A DNA stretch of 39,310 bases from an uncultured Clostridium sp. (GCA_900543885.1 UQTA01000026.1:1-39310); one strand, 5' to 3'. Positions 16,165-25,390 are shown, counted from the stretch's first letter. Notes: generated from the sequence alone by a model not told the origin. Numbers and translations: made by a program.

Positions 16165-16785
16165 ATGGAATTAAATATAAAAAAAGCCAGTAAGGGCCAG
16201 ATTCTTAAAAAGCTCTTTCTCTCAACACTATATCTCAGCGCCTTTACCTTTGGCGGCGGATATGTGATCGTTACTTTAATGAAAACAAAATTTGTAGACC
16301 AGTATCACTGGATCGATGAAGAAGAAATGCTGGATCTGGTGGCTATCGCCCAATCCTGTCCCGGAGCCATTGCTGTAAATGGTTCTATTGTTGTGGGCTA
16401 TAAGCTGGCGGGACTGACCGGTGTGTTATGCTCTGTGATTGCTACCGTGATACCACCTTTTGTCATTCTTTCTGCTATCTCATTCTGTTATGCGGCATTC
16501 CGTTCCAACCTGATCGTTGGGTGGATGTTAAATGGCATGCAGTCAGGCGTAGGGGCAGTTATTATGGAAGTCTGCTTTAGCATGGCATCCGGTATTGTAA
16601 AAGAAAAACAATACCTGTCTATTTTCATTATGATCGCAGCTTTTATTGCCAATTACTTTTATAAAGTCAGTGCCATTGTACTGATCCTGATCTGTATTGC
16701 CCTGGGTGTCGTCCTGACACTGTACCGGGAAAAAATGGCAGAAAATGCTTCTCAGGATAACAAGCAGAAGGGAGACAGATTATGA
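16165..16785 (+). CDS. Chromate transporter (ChrA family), first half-size subunit
   Basis: 206 aa, one CHR domain of the short-chain type, in which two half-size proteins are thought to act together in the membrane. Family motifs: AFTFGGGYVIV near 25-35, PGAIAVNGS, and several hydrophobic helices. The ATG at 16165 has GGAGGA 4 nt upstream. A longer frame starting at 15838 crosses a terminator and a repeat and was rejected. It overlaps the second subunit by 4 nt (ATGA). Family members export chromate or related oxyanions; the natural substrate in anaerobes is uncertain. Confidence 0.88.
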   Translation: MELNIKKASKGQILKKLFLSTLYLSAFTFGGGYVIVTLMKTKFVDQYHWIDEEEMLDLVAIAQSCPGAIAVNGSIVVGYKLAGLTGVLCSVIATVIPPFVILSAISFCYAAFRSNLIVGWMLNGMQSGVGAVIMEVCFSMASGIVKEKQYLSIFIMIAAFIANYFYKVSAIVLILICIALGVVLTLYREKMAENASQDNKQKGDRL

Positions 16786-17369
16786 TCTATTTACAGCTTT
16801 TTCTCAGTTTTCTTCAAATCGGTGCCTTCAGCTTCGGAGGCGGCTATGCTGCCATGCCTCTGATCCAGAACCAGGTGGTCCAACTCCATCCATGGCTTTC
16901 CCAGTCTGAATTTACAGACCTGATCACCATTTCCCAGATGACACCGGGACCGATCGCCGTCAACTCCGCTACGTTTGTAGGTACCCGTATTGCCGGAATG
17001 CCGGGAGCTTTGGCTGCTACTGCCGGCTGTGTTCTGCCATCCTGCATTTTAGTTACATTACTGGCAAAGATCTATCTGAAATACCGGAATTTAAGTTTGC
17101 TTCAGGGTGTTCTGAAATCCCTGCGTCCAGCAGTTATCGCCATGATCGCAGCTGCCGGTGCCAGCATCCTGGTCAATGCTTTCTGGGGAGAAGCGATTTC
17201 TTCTCTGACCGCAGCCCAGTTTCTGCCAAATATCAGCATTCAGGCCGTAGGCATTTTTACCGGCTCCCTGATCCTATTGGCCCGCTTTAAAATGAACCCC
17301 ATCCATGTGATGATTTTATCAGGAGTGGCGGAAGTGATGCTGCAGCTTATAGGAAATATGTTATCCTAA
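16782..17369 (+). CDS. Chromate transporter (ChrA family), second half-size subunit
   Basis: 195 aa, a paralogue of the preceding gene with its own signature (GAFSFGGGYAAMPL, TPGPIAVNSATFVG) and about five to six membrane segments. The translational coupling (ATGA overlap) and complementary sequence pattern fit a heteromeric split ChrA such as the two-gene chr pair of Bacillus. A strong terminator follows. Confidence 0.9.
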   Translation: MIYLQLFLSFLQIGAFSFGGGYAAMPLIQNQVVQLHPWLSQSEFTDLITISQMTPGPIAVNSATFVGTRIAGMPGALAATAGCVLPSCILVTLLAKIYLKYRNLSLLQGVLKSLRPAVIAMIAAAGASILVNAFWGEAISSLTAAQFLPNISIQAVGIFTGSLILLARFKMNPIHVMILSGVAEVMLQLIGNMLS

Positions 17370-17396
17370 AAATTTTTATACATCATTTCAAAAACA

Positions 17397-17440
17397 GGCT
17401 AGTGCAAAACCTGTAAGATCGGTTTTGCACCAGCCCTTTT
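17397..17440 (+). terminator. Strong terminator between convergent genes
   Basis: The stem GGCT-a-GTGCAAAACC / GGTTTTGCAC-c-AGCC has a 9-nt loop and is followed by a T-rich stretch on the plus strand. It lies between the chr genes and the convergent ABC operon. Confidence 0.85.
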
Positions 17441-17482
17441 CTTTGTGTAAAGCTTTGTATACAAACGCTTTTTTAACTAAAT

Positions 17483-18592
17483 TTATACCAGCTGTCTCCG
17501 AATTCTTTCTTCTTCTGCAGCTTTATTTTCTTCCGGATACCACATTGGATCGCCAATCTGAATGCAGCAGCTTTCTCCCGGAGCAAATACAACACGATGA
17601 GGGGTTTCCACTTTCACAAGCTGTTCTCCTACCGGAACCAGATACTCTGTACGATCTGTAAGGAAAATACGCTTTTCTACATGTGTCTTAAAGCCTATAT
17701 CTTTCGTGATCGCGATTGCGTTTGGTCTGGTAGCTACTACCATTTCCTGCTCTGCATTGGCTGGAATGGCAATATCCAGTTTTTGGTCATAATCACCTTT
17801 TGGATAAACAGCTCCGTCCTTGATCACCACATGGATAAAAGTGGAATCTCCTAAAAAGCTATGTACAAATCTGGAATTTGGTCTGTTATAGAGATTTTCC
17901 GGCGTATCGATCTGCATGATCTTTCCCATATCGCACACCATCATACGGTCCGAAATTGCCATTGCTTCTGACTGATCATGTGTAACAAAAATAATGGTAA
18001 AACCGAATTTTCTCTGAAGTTCTTTAATTTCAAAACGCATGGATTCACGTAATTTCGGATCCAGGTTGGATAACGGTTCATCCAAAAGCATAACCTTAGG
18101 ATTGGTTACAATGGCTCTGGCAAGAGCAATTCTCTGTTGCTGTCCGCCGGACAGTTCTGACGGGAATACTTCTTCCAACCCGTCAAGACTGCAATGATGA
18201 AGAGCTTCTTTTACCCGCTTTGCGATATCCGTTTTATTTACCTTCTGGATCTTCAGAGGGAATGCTACATTGTCAAAAATGTTCATATGGGGCCATACAG
18301 CAAAAGCCTGGAATACCATGCCAAGCCCACGTTCTTCTGGAGGCACGTATAAGTTTTTCGCTTTTACAGATACGGGTCTGCCGCACAGGTGGATCTCTCC
18401 TTCTGAAAGATCTTCAAATCCAGCGATCATTCTCAGGGTCGTAGTCTTTCCGCAGCCAGAAGGACCTAAGAAAGAAAAGCACTCCCCTTCTTCTATTTCA
18501 AGATTAAAATCATCTACAGCAGTAACGGTTCCCATGGTTCTGGTAGTAAAGCGTTTTGTTACATGCTGCAATACAACCTGGTTTTCAGCCAT
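17483..18592 (-). CDS. ABC transporter ATPase (ferric/sugar-phosphate/spermidine type), distal copy
   Basis: 369 aa. Walker A is GPSGCGKTT, the signature LSGGQQQRIALARA and Walker B VMLLDEPLSNLD. A C-terminal TOBE-type regulatory domain of about 120 aa follows. This is the second ATPase of the operon; the two are diverged and most similar to FbpC/PotA-like proteins. Having two distinct ATPases with one fused permease suggests a heterodimeric nucleotide-binding pair. It starts 3 nt after the permease stop. Confidence 0.9.
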   Translation of the reverse strand: MAENQVVLQHVTKRFTTRTMGTVTAVDDFNLEIEEGECFSFLGPSGCGKTTTLRMIAGFEDLSEGEIHLCGRPVSVKAKNLYVPPEERGLGMVFQAFAVWPHMNIFDNVAFPLKIQKVNKTDIAKRVKEALHHCSLDGLEEVFPSELSGGQQQRIALARAIVTNPKVMLLDEPLSNLDPKLRESMRFEIKELQRKFGFTIIFVTHDQSEAMAISDRMMVCDMGKIMQIDTPENLYNRPNSRFVHSFLGDSTFIHVVIKDGAVYPKGDYDQKLDIAIPANAEQEMVVATRPNAIAITKDIGFKTHVEKRIFLTDRTEYLVPVGEQLVKVETPHRVVFAPGESCCIQIGDPMWYPEENKAAEEERIRRQLV

Positions 18593-18595
18593 ACC

Positions 18596-20329
18596 TTATG
18601 CCCCCTTCCTGTCTTTTGTGATTTCTGTTACAATGGTGTTGCAGACGATAATGATCAAAATTGCAATGGAAGCCAGTGCCGATGCCTGTGGGATCATACC
18701 TGCATCACGCAGGGAATAGATCTGAACTCCCAATGTACGGCTATATGGTCCATACAGCAGAATAGATGTAGTCAGTTCACGCATGGCTGGTAAAAAGATC
18801 AGGAAAAATCCAGATACCATAGCCGGACGGATCAGCGGCAGAGTAATATCTTTTAATGATTCTGTATGGGTAGCTCCGCATGCTCTCGATGCCTCTTCCA
18901 GCGACAGATTGACCTGCTGCAGTGACGCGGATGCGCTCTTCATGGAGAAAGACAGGTATCGTGCCATATAAGCTACCAGAATGATCCAGATGGTGTTATA
19001 AAGTTTGATTCCGAAAATTGCACCTGACCAGGAAAGGATCACACCAATTGCCAGTACAGTTCCTGGTATGGAGTAAGGAAGAACGGATAAAATTTCCAGA
19101 ACGCCTTTTCCCTTTGGTTTGATTCTGTTGATCACATATGCGATCATAACGCCAAGGAACATACAAACAATTCCGGCTGTTATGGAAAGGAACAGTGAAT
19201 TCTTTACAGAATCCAGTGTTGCAGCAGAAGTCAGAACCTTCTGGTAGTTCTTCAGAGAGAAGTTCTCCGGTGTCAGCGGCAGACCATACGCATTGACCAA
19301 TGCAACCAGGAAGATCATAGCTAACGGAACTACAACGATCACAACTAAAGTAATGCAGGCCAGGAATAAAAGGGGATATTTCGCACCACGCAGCTTGATC
19401 AGAGTCGGACGCATGGATTTTCCCTTGATAATATCATAACTTCCTGAGCTAAGTACCCGTTTCTGGATGATCAGAGCAATAGATACAACTGCCACTAAAA
19501 GAATGGATAATGCAGCACCCTGACGGATACCTTCAAAGCTTCCCGACGATTTATAGATCAGCGCATAGATCATAGTTGGAAGTGTGTAAATATTCTTAGA
19601 AAATCCAAGAATGGATGGTACACCGAAGTGAGCCAGTGAAGAGATCAGGATCAAAAGTGCTCCTGCTGAAATAGCTGGTTTTACAAGAGGAAGAGTAATT
19701 TTTAAAATAACCTGCCCCTGCTTTGCGCCGGCAATTCTTGCTGATTCCTCCAAAGTCGGGTCCATACGTTCCAGCGCACTTACAACCTGCATAAATACAA
19801 ATGGGAAGTAATAGGAGCACTCTACAAAAATAATTCCGCCGATACTGTTAATATTAACTGGCGCCTTTGACAGATGAAATACTGCCATCAGCCACTTATT
19901 CACATATCCGGCACGTCCTGAAAACAAAAGATCCCAGGCCATAGCTCCAAAAAATGGAGGAAACATATAAGGAATGGTAAACATGGCACGCATAAAGCCT
20001 TTTGCCGGGATGTCACTACGGCCTAAAAGCCAGGCATAAAAAAGTCCCATGATGGTTCCAAATACAGTTACCGCCAGCGCGATCACAATGGTATTCCACA
20101 TTGCTTTTAAGTTTTCTACATTTCCAATTACAGAAATAAACAGGCTGATATCAAATTTTCCTTCGTAAAAAAATGCATTATAGACGATCATAAAGATCGG
20201 GATCGCCACAATGATCAGCAAAAGAAGAAAACTGACAGCCGTCATTGCCTGGTCAAGTCCAAACTTTCTGCCTTCCATTGCAGCCAGTTCTGAACCAGAT
20301 GTCATACTGCGATGTCTTTTGAAACTCAT
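18596..20329 (-). CDS. Fused double ABC permease (FbpB/AfuB-like)
   Basis: 577 aa made of two permease cores in tandem, about 25-310 and 335-577, each with six or so helices and an ATPase-docking EAA loop (EESARIAGAKQGQV and EEASRACGATHTESL). Fusion of the two permease halves is typical of the ferric/sugar-phosphate family. The start overlaps the stop of the upstream ATPase gene by 4 nt. It is transcribed with both ATPases and the binding protein. Confidence 0.92.
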   Translation of the reverse strand: MSFKRHRSMTSGSELAAMEGRKFGLDQAMTAVSFLLLLIIVAIPIFMIVYNAFFYEGKFDISLFISVIGNVENLKAMWNTIVIALAVTVFGTIMGLFYAWLLGRSDIPAKGFMRAMFTIPYMFPPFFGAMAWDLLFSGRAGYVNKWLMAVFHLSKAPVNINSIGGIIFVECSYYFPFVFMQVVSALERMDPTLEESARIAGAKQGQVILKITLPLVKPAISAGALLILISSLAHFGVPSILGFSKNIYTLPTMIYALIYKSSGSFEGIRQGAALSILLVAVVSIALIIQKRVLSSGSYDIIKGKSMRPTLIKLRGAKYPLLFLACITLVVIVVVPLAMIFLVALVNAYGLPLTPENFSLKNYQKVLTSAATLDSVKNSLFLSITAGIVCMFLGVMIAYVINRIKPKGKGVLEILSVLPYSIPGTVLAIGVILSWSGAIFGIKLYNTIWIILVAYMARYLSFSMKSASASLQQVNLSLEEASRACGATHTESLKDITLPLIRPAMVSGFFLIFLPAMRELTTSILLYGPYSRTLGVQIYSLRDAGMIPQASALASIAILIIIVCNTIVTEITKDRKGA

Positions 20330-21414
20330 ACTTCCTTCTCCTTTCTTACCGGATAAAACTCAGGATTTACAAATGTCAGACCCACTTTCTCGCCTTCTTT
20401 TTCAATGTGTCCGGCTTTTCCTGCGTCAAATGCATTTTTCTGGATACGGATCTCATGACCTGCAAAATCCACAAAATAATCGTATTCGCTCCCTAAAAAT
20501 ACAGATCGTTTTACAGCTGCCTGAATTTTAGAAGTCTGATCAAAGATAATATTATTTGGGCGGATTCCCATATCTACTTCTCCGGCTTTTTCAAATTCTT
20601 TTGGAACTTCTCCATAATATGGCAGCTTGCTGTCTCCGAAGAAGCACCAGTTTCCTGCTGTTTTTTTCAGCTGAAAAAAGTTTGAAACTCCGATAAATTC
20701 AAAAACAAAACGATTTGCAGGATGAAGGATAATATCCTCATCTGCTCCAAGCTGACACAATTCTCCGCTCTTGTTCATGATCGCCATCTTATCGCAAAGC
20801 TGCAAAGACGCCTCCTGATCATGGGTAATATAAAAAATTGTGGTTCCGATATTTTTCTGGATCTGACGGATCTCTACCAGCATCTCCCCACGCAGTTTGG
20901 CATCCAGGTTGGTGATAGGTTCATCCATAACGATCACATCATCTGAGCTGACTAATGCTCTGGCAATAGCCACTCGCTGCTGCTGGCCTCCAGAAAGCTG
21001 ACTGGGCAGATAATTTGCGTATTCACTCATACGCACCTGTTTTAACGCATTTTCTGCCCGCGTTTTGATCTCGTCTTTTGACATTTTCTTTTTTTTCATT
21101 GGGTAGCTGACATTTTCAAGTACGGTCATGTGGGGCCATACTGCATAATCCTGAAATACTACTCCAATTCCCCTGCGTTCCGGCGGAACATTGATCCTTT
21201 TAGGTTGTGAAAACATACATCTGTCTCCTACCCATATTTCTCCGGTAGTCGGTTTATTAAAGCCCAGAAGACACCGGATCAATGTGGTTTTTCCGCAGCC
21301 AGATGGTCCTACCAGACACATGATCTGGCTGTCCTCTACCTCAAGGGAAAAATTTTTTAATATCTGTTTTTCTCCGTATGCAAAGGAGATATTGTCAAAT
21401 TTTATACTTGCCAT
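20326..21414 (-). CDS. ABC transporter ATPase (ferric/sugar-phosphate type), proximal copy
   Basis: 362 aa from the ATG at 21414, placed 6 nt after AAGGAGG. A longer frame to 21477 would run back through the intercistronic terminator and was rejected. Walker A is GPSGCGKTT, the signature LSGGQQQRVAIARAL and Walker B VIVMDEPITNLD. The C-terminal region includes RPNNIIF of the TOBE-type domain. It follows the binding-protein gene after a terminator-like hairpin. Confidence 0.9.
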   Translation of the reverse strand: MASIKFDNISFAYGEKQILKNFSLEVEDSQIMCLVGPSGCGKTTLIRCLLGFNKPTTGEIWVGDRCMFSQPKRINVPPERRGIGVVFQDYAVWPHMTVLENVSYPMKKKKMSKDEIKTRAENALKQVRMSEYANYLPSQLSGGQQQRVAIARALVSSDDVIVMDEPITNLDAKLRGEMLVEIRQIQKNIGTTIFYITHDQEASLQLCDKMAIMNKSGELCQLGADEDIILHPANRFVFEFIGVSNFFQLKKTAGNWCFFGDSKLPYYGEVPKEFEKAGEVDMGIRPNNIIFDQTSKIQAAVKRSVFLGSEYDYFVDFAGHEIRIQKNAFDAGKAGHIEKEGEKVGLTFVNPEFYPVRKEKEV

Positions 21415-21438
21415 CTGCATCCTCCTTATATAATGGGT

Positions 21439-21470
21439 AAAAAAAGCGGGGCCTAAGATCCCAGCCCCGC
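21439..21470 (-). terminator. Intercistronic attenuator after the binding-protein gene
   Basis: On the minus strand a GC-rich stem GCGGGGC/GCCCCGC is followed directly by seven T, lying inside the operon between the binding-protein gene and the ATPase/permease genes. Partial termination here would make the binding protein in excess over the membrane parts. Confidence 0.8.
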
Positions 21471-21483
21471 CATTCAAGCCGTT

Positions 21484-22584
21484 TTATTTGAAAACGGAAT
21501 CAAAGGTGCTTATAATTTCATCTGAATTATCTGCCAGAGACTGAAGATCTACAGTCATTGCTGATTTCGTAATTTCATCAACGCTTTCACCTTTCTGCTC
21601 TACATCGTTTCTTACAGAAAGCAGATTGTTTTCTACCAGAATTTCCTGTCCTTCTTTAGAGAGGATGAAATCATACAGCAGTTTGCCATTGTCCTCATTT
21701 GCACAGCCTTCTACCAGACCGATTGGGGAGAAAATAGATACCAGATCAGATGGAAGATATGTAAATCCGAGCGGTGAACCTTCATCGATCAGGTTCTGTG
21801 TTACATAGTCAAGCATGATACCCACTTTATATGCACCAGCAGCTACCTGGTTATGGGTTGCTGTTGTACCAGATTCCAGTTCGCAGCCATTTTCTTTTAA
21901 TTTCTTAAAATAATCTTCTCCATACTTGGAATCAGAAAGCAATGCTCCAACAAAGTATTTGGTGGTTCCTGCTGTAGACGGGTCTGTCATAACAATCTGA
22001 TTTTCCCACTTTGGATCCAGCAGGTCATCCCATGATTTTGGCGCTTCTTCTTCTGTAACAAGACCGGTATTGTATCCAATTCCCATGTTCATCATACGTG
22101 CGCCGGTATAATATCCGTCTGGATCAATAAACTTGCTGTCAATAGCAGAAGCTTCAGGCGAACTGTACTTTGCAAGGATTCCTTCTTTCTTAAATGAAAT
22201 ATAATCCGAAGGATCACCTACCCAGATAACATCTGCTGCTACCTGACCGGACTGATGCTCTGTAGCGATTTTGGTAATAACTTTTCCAGTTCCTGCAAAA
22301 TAGTAATCCATCTTAACATTTGGATACTTCTTTTCGAAGCCTTCCTTAATGGCTACCAGCTGATCTTCCTGCATGGAAGAATACAGCATAACGGTTCCAG
22401 ATGCATCTTTTGCAGAGTCGTCTTTGGCTTCTTCTTTAGAAGTATCTTCTGCTTTCTCACTCTGTGCTGCAATTGTTTCCTCTGCTTTCGCTGTTGTCTC
22501 AGCAGGCTGGGAAGAACCTCCACAAGCTGTCATGGAAAGTGCCGCTGCTGCTGCCAGAACTAATGCCCATGTTTTTCGTTTCAT
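21484..22584 (-). CDS. Extracellular solute-binding lipoprotein (Fe3+/hexose-phosphate type)
   Basis: 366 aa. It has a lipoprotein signal with lipobox MTAC (Cys21) and a long Ala/Glu/Lys linker to about residue 60, then the binding domain beginning GTVMLYSSMQE. The TKIATEHQSGQVAADVIWVG segment and ENQIVMTDPSTAGT pattern match the FbpA/AfuA/FutA group. Some members bind ferric iron; AfuA-type members bind hexose phosphates. No Fur-like box was seen, and the neighbour is a sensor-regulator, which favours an organic ligand; this is inference. It is the first gene of the operon. Confidence 0.88.
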   Translation of the reverse strand: MKRKTWALVLAAAAALSMTACGGSSQPAETTAKAEETIAAQSEKAEDTSKEEAKDDSAKDASGTVMLYSSMQEDQLVAIKEGFEKKYPNVKMDYYFAGTGKVITKIATEHQSGQVAADVIWVGDPSDYISFKKEGILAKYSSPEASAIDSKFIDPDGYYTGARMMNMGIGYNTGLVTEEEAPKSWDDLLDPKWENQIVMTDPSTAGTTKYFVGALLSDSKYGEDYFKKLKENGCELESGTTATHNQVAAGAYKVGIMLDYVTQNLIDEGSPLGFTYLPSDLVSIFSPIGLVEGCANEDNGKLLYDFILSKEGQEILVENNLLSVRNDVEQKGESVDEITKSAMTVDLQSLADNSDEIISTFDSVFK

Positions 22585-22615
22585 AAGAAAACCTCCCTTA
22601 AGTTTATTTTTTGTA

Positions 22616-22649
22616 CAAAGCGCATACCCTTACTTTATTGTGCACTTTG
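22616..22649. promoter_or_regulatory. Inverted repeat in the binding-protein leader
   Basis: CAAAGCGCA (22616-22624) faces TGCACTTTG (22641-22649), matching at 8 of 9 positions, just downstream of the predicted leftward start. It is a candidate site for the divergent AraC-type regulator. Confidence 0.35.
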
Positions 22650-22661
22650 CTTGCATATCTG

Positions 22662-22691
22662 TTGATTTTATTCTAGTTTTTGTGCTATTAT
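22662..22691 (+). promoter_or_regulatory. Promoter of the AraC-type regulator gene
   Basis: TTGATT (22662-22667), 18-bp spacer, TATTAT (22686-22691) with extended TG. It overlaps the opposite promoter almost completely. The leader would be about 100 nt long. Confidence 0.5.
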
Positions 22692-22698
22692 GTGTAAA
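22670..22698 (-). promoter_or_regulatory. Promoter of the ABC operon
   Basis: TTTACA (22693-22698, reverse), 17-bp spacer, TAGAAT (22670-22675, reverse). It faces the regulator promoter, so both cannot be occupied at once. Confidence 0.55.
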
Positions 22699-22795
22699 GT
22701 ATGAAAAATATGGAAGTAAGCAGATGTACGATTTTTAAACCTTTTTTAGATTTCTTTCATTTTTAAACCTTTTAGGAAAGGAAAAAATAAAATTA

Positions 22796-24958
22796 ATGAC
22801 CATTAAACCTTCAAGAAAATTTAGACGATTAGTGAAATTTCTGGCATTTGGCACCAGTATCATTTCCGTGTTGTCTATTTTGTTCTTTTTCATGTTTCGC
22901 ATTTTTGAAAATATTACCTATGACTCAATATCCGACTTAAACAAGGAATTTGTCAGTCAGATCGATTCCTCTACGGAAACACTTAATTCCACCATTGTCA
23001 ATTATGGAATGCAGCTTTTTTATTCAGATTCTGTTAAGACCCTTATGGGAAGCAGCACATTTTCTAATACAGAACGAGTCTATATGATCCGGAATCTGAA
23101 TACGTCCTTAAGCTCAACCGATTTTGCAGAAGAAATTCTGGTATACAATGGACATAATGGTCATGTCTATTCTACAGATTCCTCTTATCCGGACCAGCTT
23201 CTTGACCAGATGCATCATGCCCCTATCCATGATCTGCTCCAAAACCGCAATAATAATCTTCGGTTTAAGCCCATATATTGCAAAGAATCAGATCCATTTA
23301 AACGGGAATACTATGTATTTATGTTCTATGAAGTTTACCCGGATCAGACACCCAAGCCCGGTGCCCTTATTATCAACATTAAAAGTGACTGGTATAAGAA
23401 GCTTCTCCTTGCTGCCGCTCCAACTTCCGATATGATCGTTATTGATAATACCGACTCAGTACTGGTATCTGGCAATGATACATTGCAATCAGAATACAAA
23501 AAATACTATTCTTCCATCACCTCTGAAAACAACAGCGGTTATTTTGTAGACCATAGTCAGGACAAATTTTGCCTGTACTACAAATCTCCCAGAACCGGCC
23601 ATACTTATATGCGTTTTTCTTCTTTAAAGAATAGTTTGCCGCAACTTTTTTATTTTCGTCATATTGTAGTTTGTTTTCTTGCAGTGATCATCAGTATTTT
23701 TGCTGTTATTGTTATCATTCTGCTCATTTTTTCACTGCTGCCCATGCTACGCATGAAAGATGCCATGAACATGATCGAACGGATTCAGACAGGTTATCCC
23801 AATTCGGAACTATCTGACGCTAAAACAAATGTTCCTCTGGAAAAGCAGATTGCTACCGTAATCTCCCATTCCGAACGCAGCCGGCTGGAGCAGATCTTTT
23901 ACGACATGATCGCAGGAAAAGCGGATCTGGATTTTAGACAGCTTTTTCCAGAACAGACAATTACCCAAAACGATACTGTGCCCCAATTCGGTCTTCTCCT
24001 GGTTTCTGCACAGCATCGAAAAGATATTTATAATTCCCTTGATGGGCAGCATCCGGAATTTCTTGTTGCAAAATCATCCCATGTATATGCCTGCATCGGA
24101 CTTTATCATTCAGACAAAGACTATTCTGACCTGTACCAGAAAATCAGCTGCACATGCGGCTGCCGGCTGTTCGTCAGTGGACTTTTTGAGGATTTTACCA
24201 CTTTGCGCTCCCATTTTTCCAAACTGGATGAGCTTCGAAAACTTTCCCTGGTCCTGCCGGAAGATGTCCTCTTTATTCCTGAGGCAATATTAGAAGGAAA
24301 GTCAGCTTCCAGCAGTATCACATCCAAAGATTTTACAGATCTGATCGTATGTCTGAAATCAGGAAGCATTGAATCTGTACGTATTAAATGGAATGAAATT
24401 CTTTTGCAAATACAAAACTGCAGATACGAAATTTTCCAGTATTTATTAAACCGCACAGAAGATACGATCCGGAAAGTGCAAAAAGAATGTCAGCCTGAAA
24501 ATGATCAAAGGTTATTACCAGAATCCCTGGAACAGATCCACAGTCTGGAAGAGATCAATCGGGCTTTTGACACAGCGTTTGTACGCATCTGCAGCTGTTA
24601 TTCACAGAAAAAAGCAGAAAAATATTCCGATCTGGCTGCAAAGATCAAAAATATCATCCAAAATGAATACCATGACAGCAGTTTAAATTCGCAGCTGATC
24701 GCAGATCGCATCCAGATGAACAATGCCTATGTTGGCCGGCTGTTTAAGAATTCGTATGGTCATTCCATCAATGATTATATCAATACCTGCAGGATCAACG
24801 AATCTATGTCACTTTTAAAAGAATCTGACTGTTCCGTATCTGAAATAGCACGACAGGTAGGTTTTTCCAATATCAAATATTTTTTTGTTCTGTTTAAAAA
24901 GTTCACTGGAAAGACTCCAGCTGTTTACCGTGAGGATTTTCAAAATCCTCATGCCTGA
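22796..24958 (+). CDS. Membrane-bound sensor with AraC-family DNA-binding domain
   Basis: 720 aa. A membrane helix at about 12-34 and another near 285-310 (VVCFLAVIISIFAVIVIILL) bracket an extracytoplasmic sensing domain of about 250 aa. A cytoplasmic middle region follows, and the last 100 residues form a double helix-turn-helix of AraC/XylS type (SQLIADRIQMNNAYVGRLFK; second helix pair SVSEIARQVGFSNIKYFF; closing FTGKTPAVYRE). It is a one-component relative of YesM/YesN-type control: the sensor and the DNA-binding part are in one chain. It is divergent from the ABC importer and likely activates it in response to an external ligand. Confidence 0.88.
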   Translation: MTIKPSRKFRRLVKFLAFGTSIISVLSILFFFMFRIFENITYDSISDLNKEFVSQIDSSTETLNSTIVNYGMQLFYSDSVKTLMGSSTFSNTERVYMIRNLNTSLSSTDFAEEILVYNGHNGHVYSTDSSYPDQLLDQMHHAPIHDLLQNRNNNLRFKPIYCKESDPFKREYYVFMFYEVYPDQTPKPGALIINIKSDWYKKLLLAAAPTSDMIVIDNTDSVLVSGNDTLQSEYKKYYSSITSENNSGYFVDHSQDKFCLYYKSPRTGHTYMRFSSLKNSLPQLFYFRHIVVCFLAVIISIFAVIVIILLIFSLLPMLRMKDAMNMIERIQTGYPNSELSDAKTNVPLEKQIATVISHSERSRLEQIFYDMIAGKADLDFRQLFPEQTITQNDTVPQFGLLLVSAQHRKDIYNSLDGQHPEFLVAKSSHVYACIGLYHSDKDYSDLYQKISCTCGCRLFVSGLFEDFTTLRSHFSKLDELRKLSLVLPEDVLFIPEAILEGKSASSSITSKDFTDLIVCLKSGSIESVRIKWNEILLQIQNCRYEIFQYLLNRTEDTIRKVQKECQPENDQRLLPESLEQIHSLEEINRAFDTAFVRICSCYSQKKAEKYSDLAAKIKNIIQNEYHDSSLNSQLIADRIQMNNAYVGRLFKNSYGHSINDYINTCRINESMSLLKESDCSVSEIARQVGFSNIKYFFVLFKKFTGKTPAVYREDFQNPHA

Positions 24959-24987
24959 GATATTGAGAATTTTATTACATAATTTTC

Positions 24988-25006
24988 CCTCACTTTGTGG
25001 TATGAT
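24988..25006 (+). promoter_or_regulatory. Candidate extended -10 promoter of the thioredoxin gene
   Basis: TGGTATGAT ending at 25006 is an extended -10 without a good -35. It lies about 50 nt before the thioredoxin ATG. Confidence 0.4.
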
Positions 25007-25058
25007 ATAAGTGCTATAAGATTAAATGATCAAAATCAGATACAAGGAGGTTTTTCAT

Positions 25059-25376
25059 ATGGCACTTACACATTTAACATCTGAAACATTTGACCAGGCA
25101 GTAAACGCCGGTGACGATCTGGTAGTAGTTGATTTCTTCGCTACCTGGTGCGGTCCCTGCAAAATGCTGTCTCCGACTGTAGAAAAAATGGCTGAACTCC
25201 ACCCGGAAGTCCATTTCTATAAAGTGGATATTGACGAAGATATGGATCTGGCTACCCGCTTTAAGGTAATGAGCGTACCAACACTTCTTTACTTCAGAAG
25301 AGGCGTAGTTGTCAATAAGACTATCGGCGTTATCTCTGCTTCTGAAATGGAACAAGCGATCGCCAAAGCAAAGTAA
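25059..25376 (+). CDS. trxA: Thioredoxin
   Basis: 105 aa, a single thioredoxin fold. The redox-active site is WCGPC in FFATWCGPCKM (about residues 27-37), with the cis-proline in SVPTLLYF and a preceding KVDIDED segment. It keeps cytosolic proteins such as ribonucleotide reductase and peroxidases reduced. The start at 25059 has AAGGAGG about 8 nt upstream; a frame 33 nt longer has no ribosome site. It is a single-gene unit followed by its own terminator. Confidence 0.96.
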   Translation: MALTHLTSETFDQAVNAGDDLVVVDFFATWCGPCKMLSPTVEKMAELHPEVHFYKVDIDEDMDLATRFKVMSVPTLLYFRRGVVVNKTIGVISASEMEQAIAKAK

Positions 25377-25390
25377 AAAGCAATTTTTAG

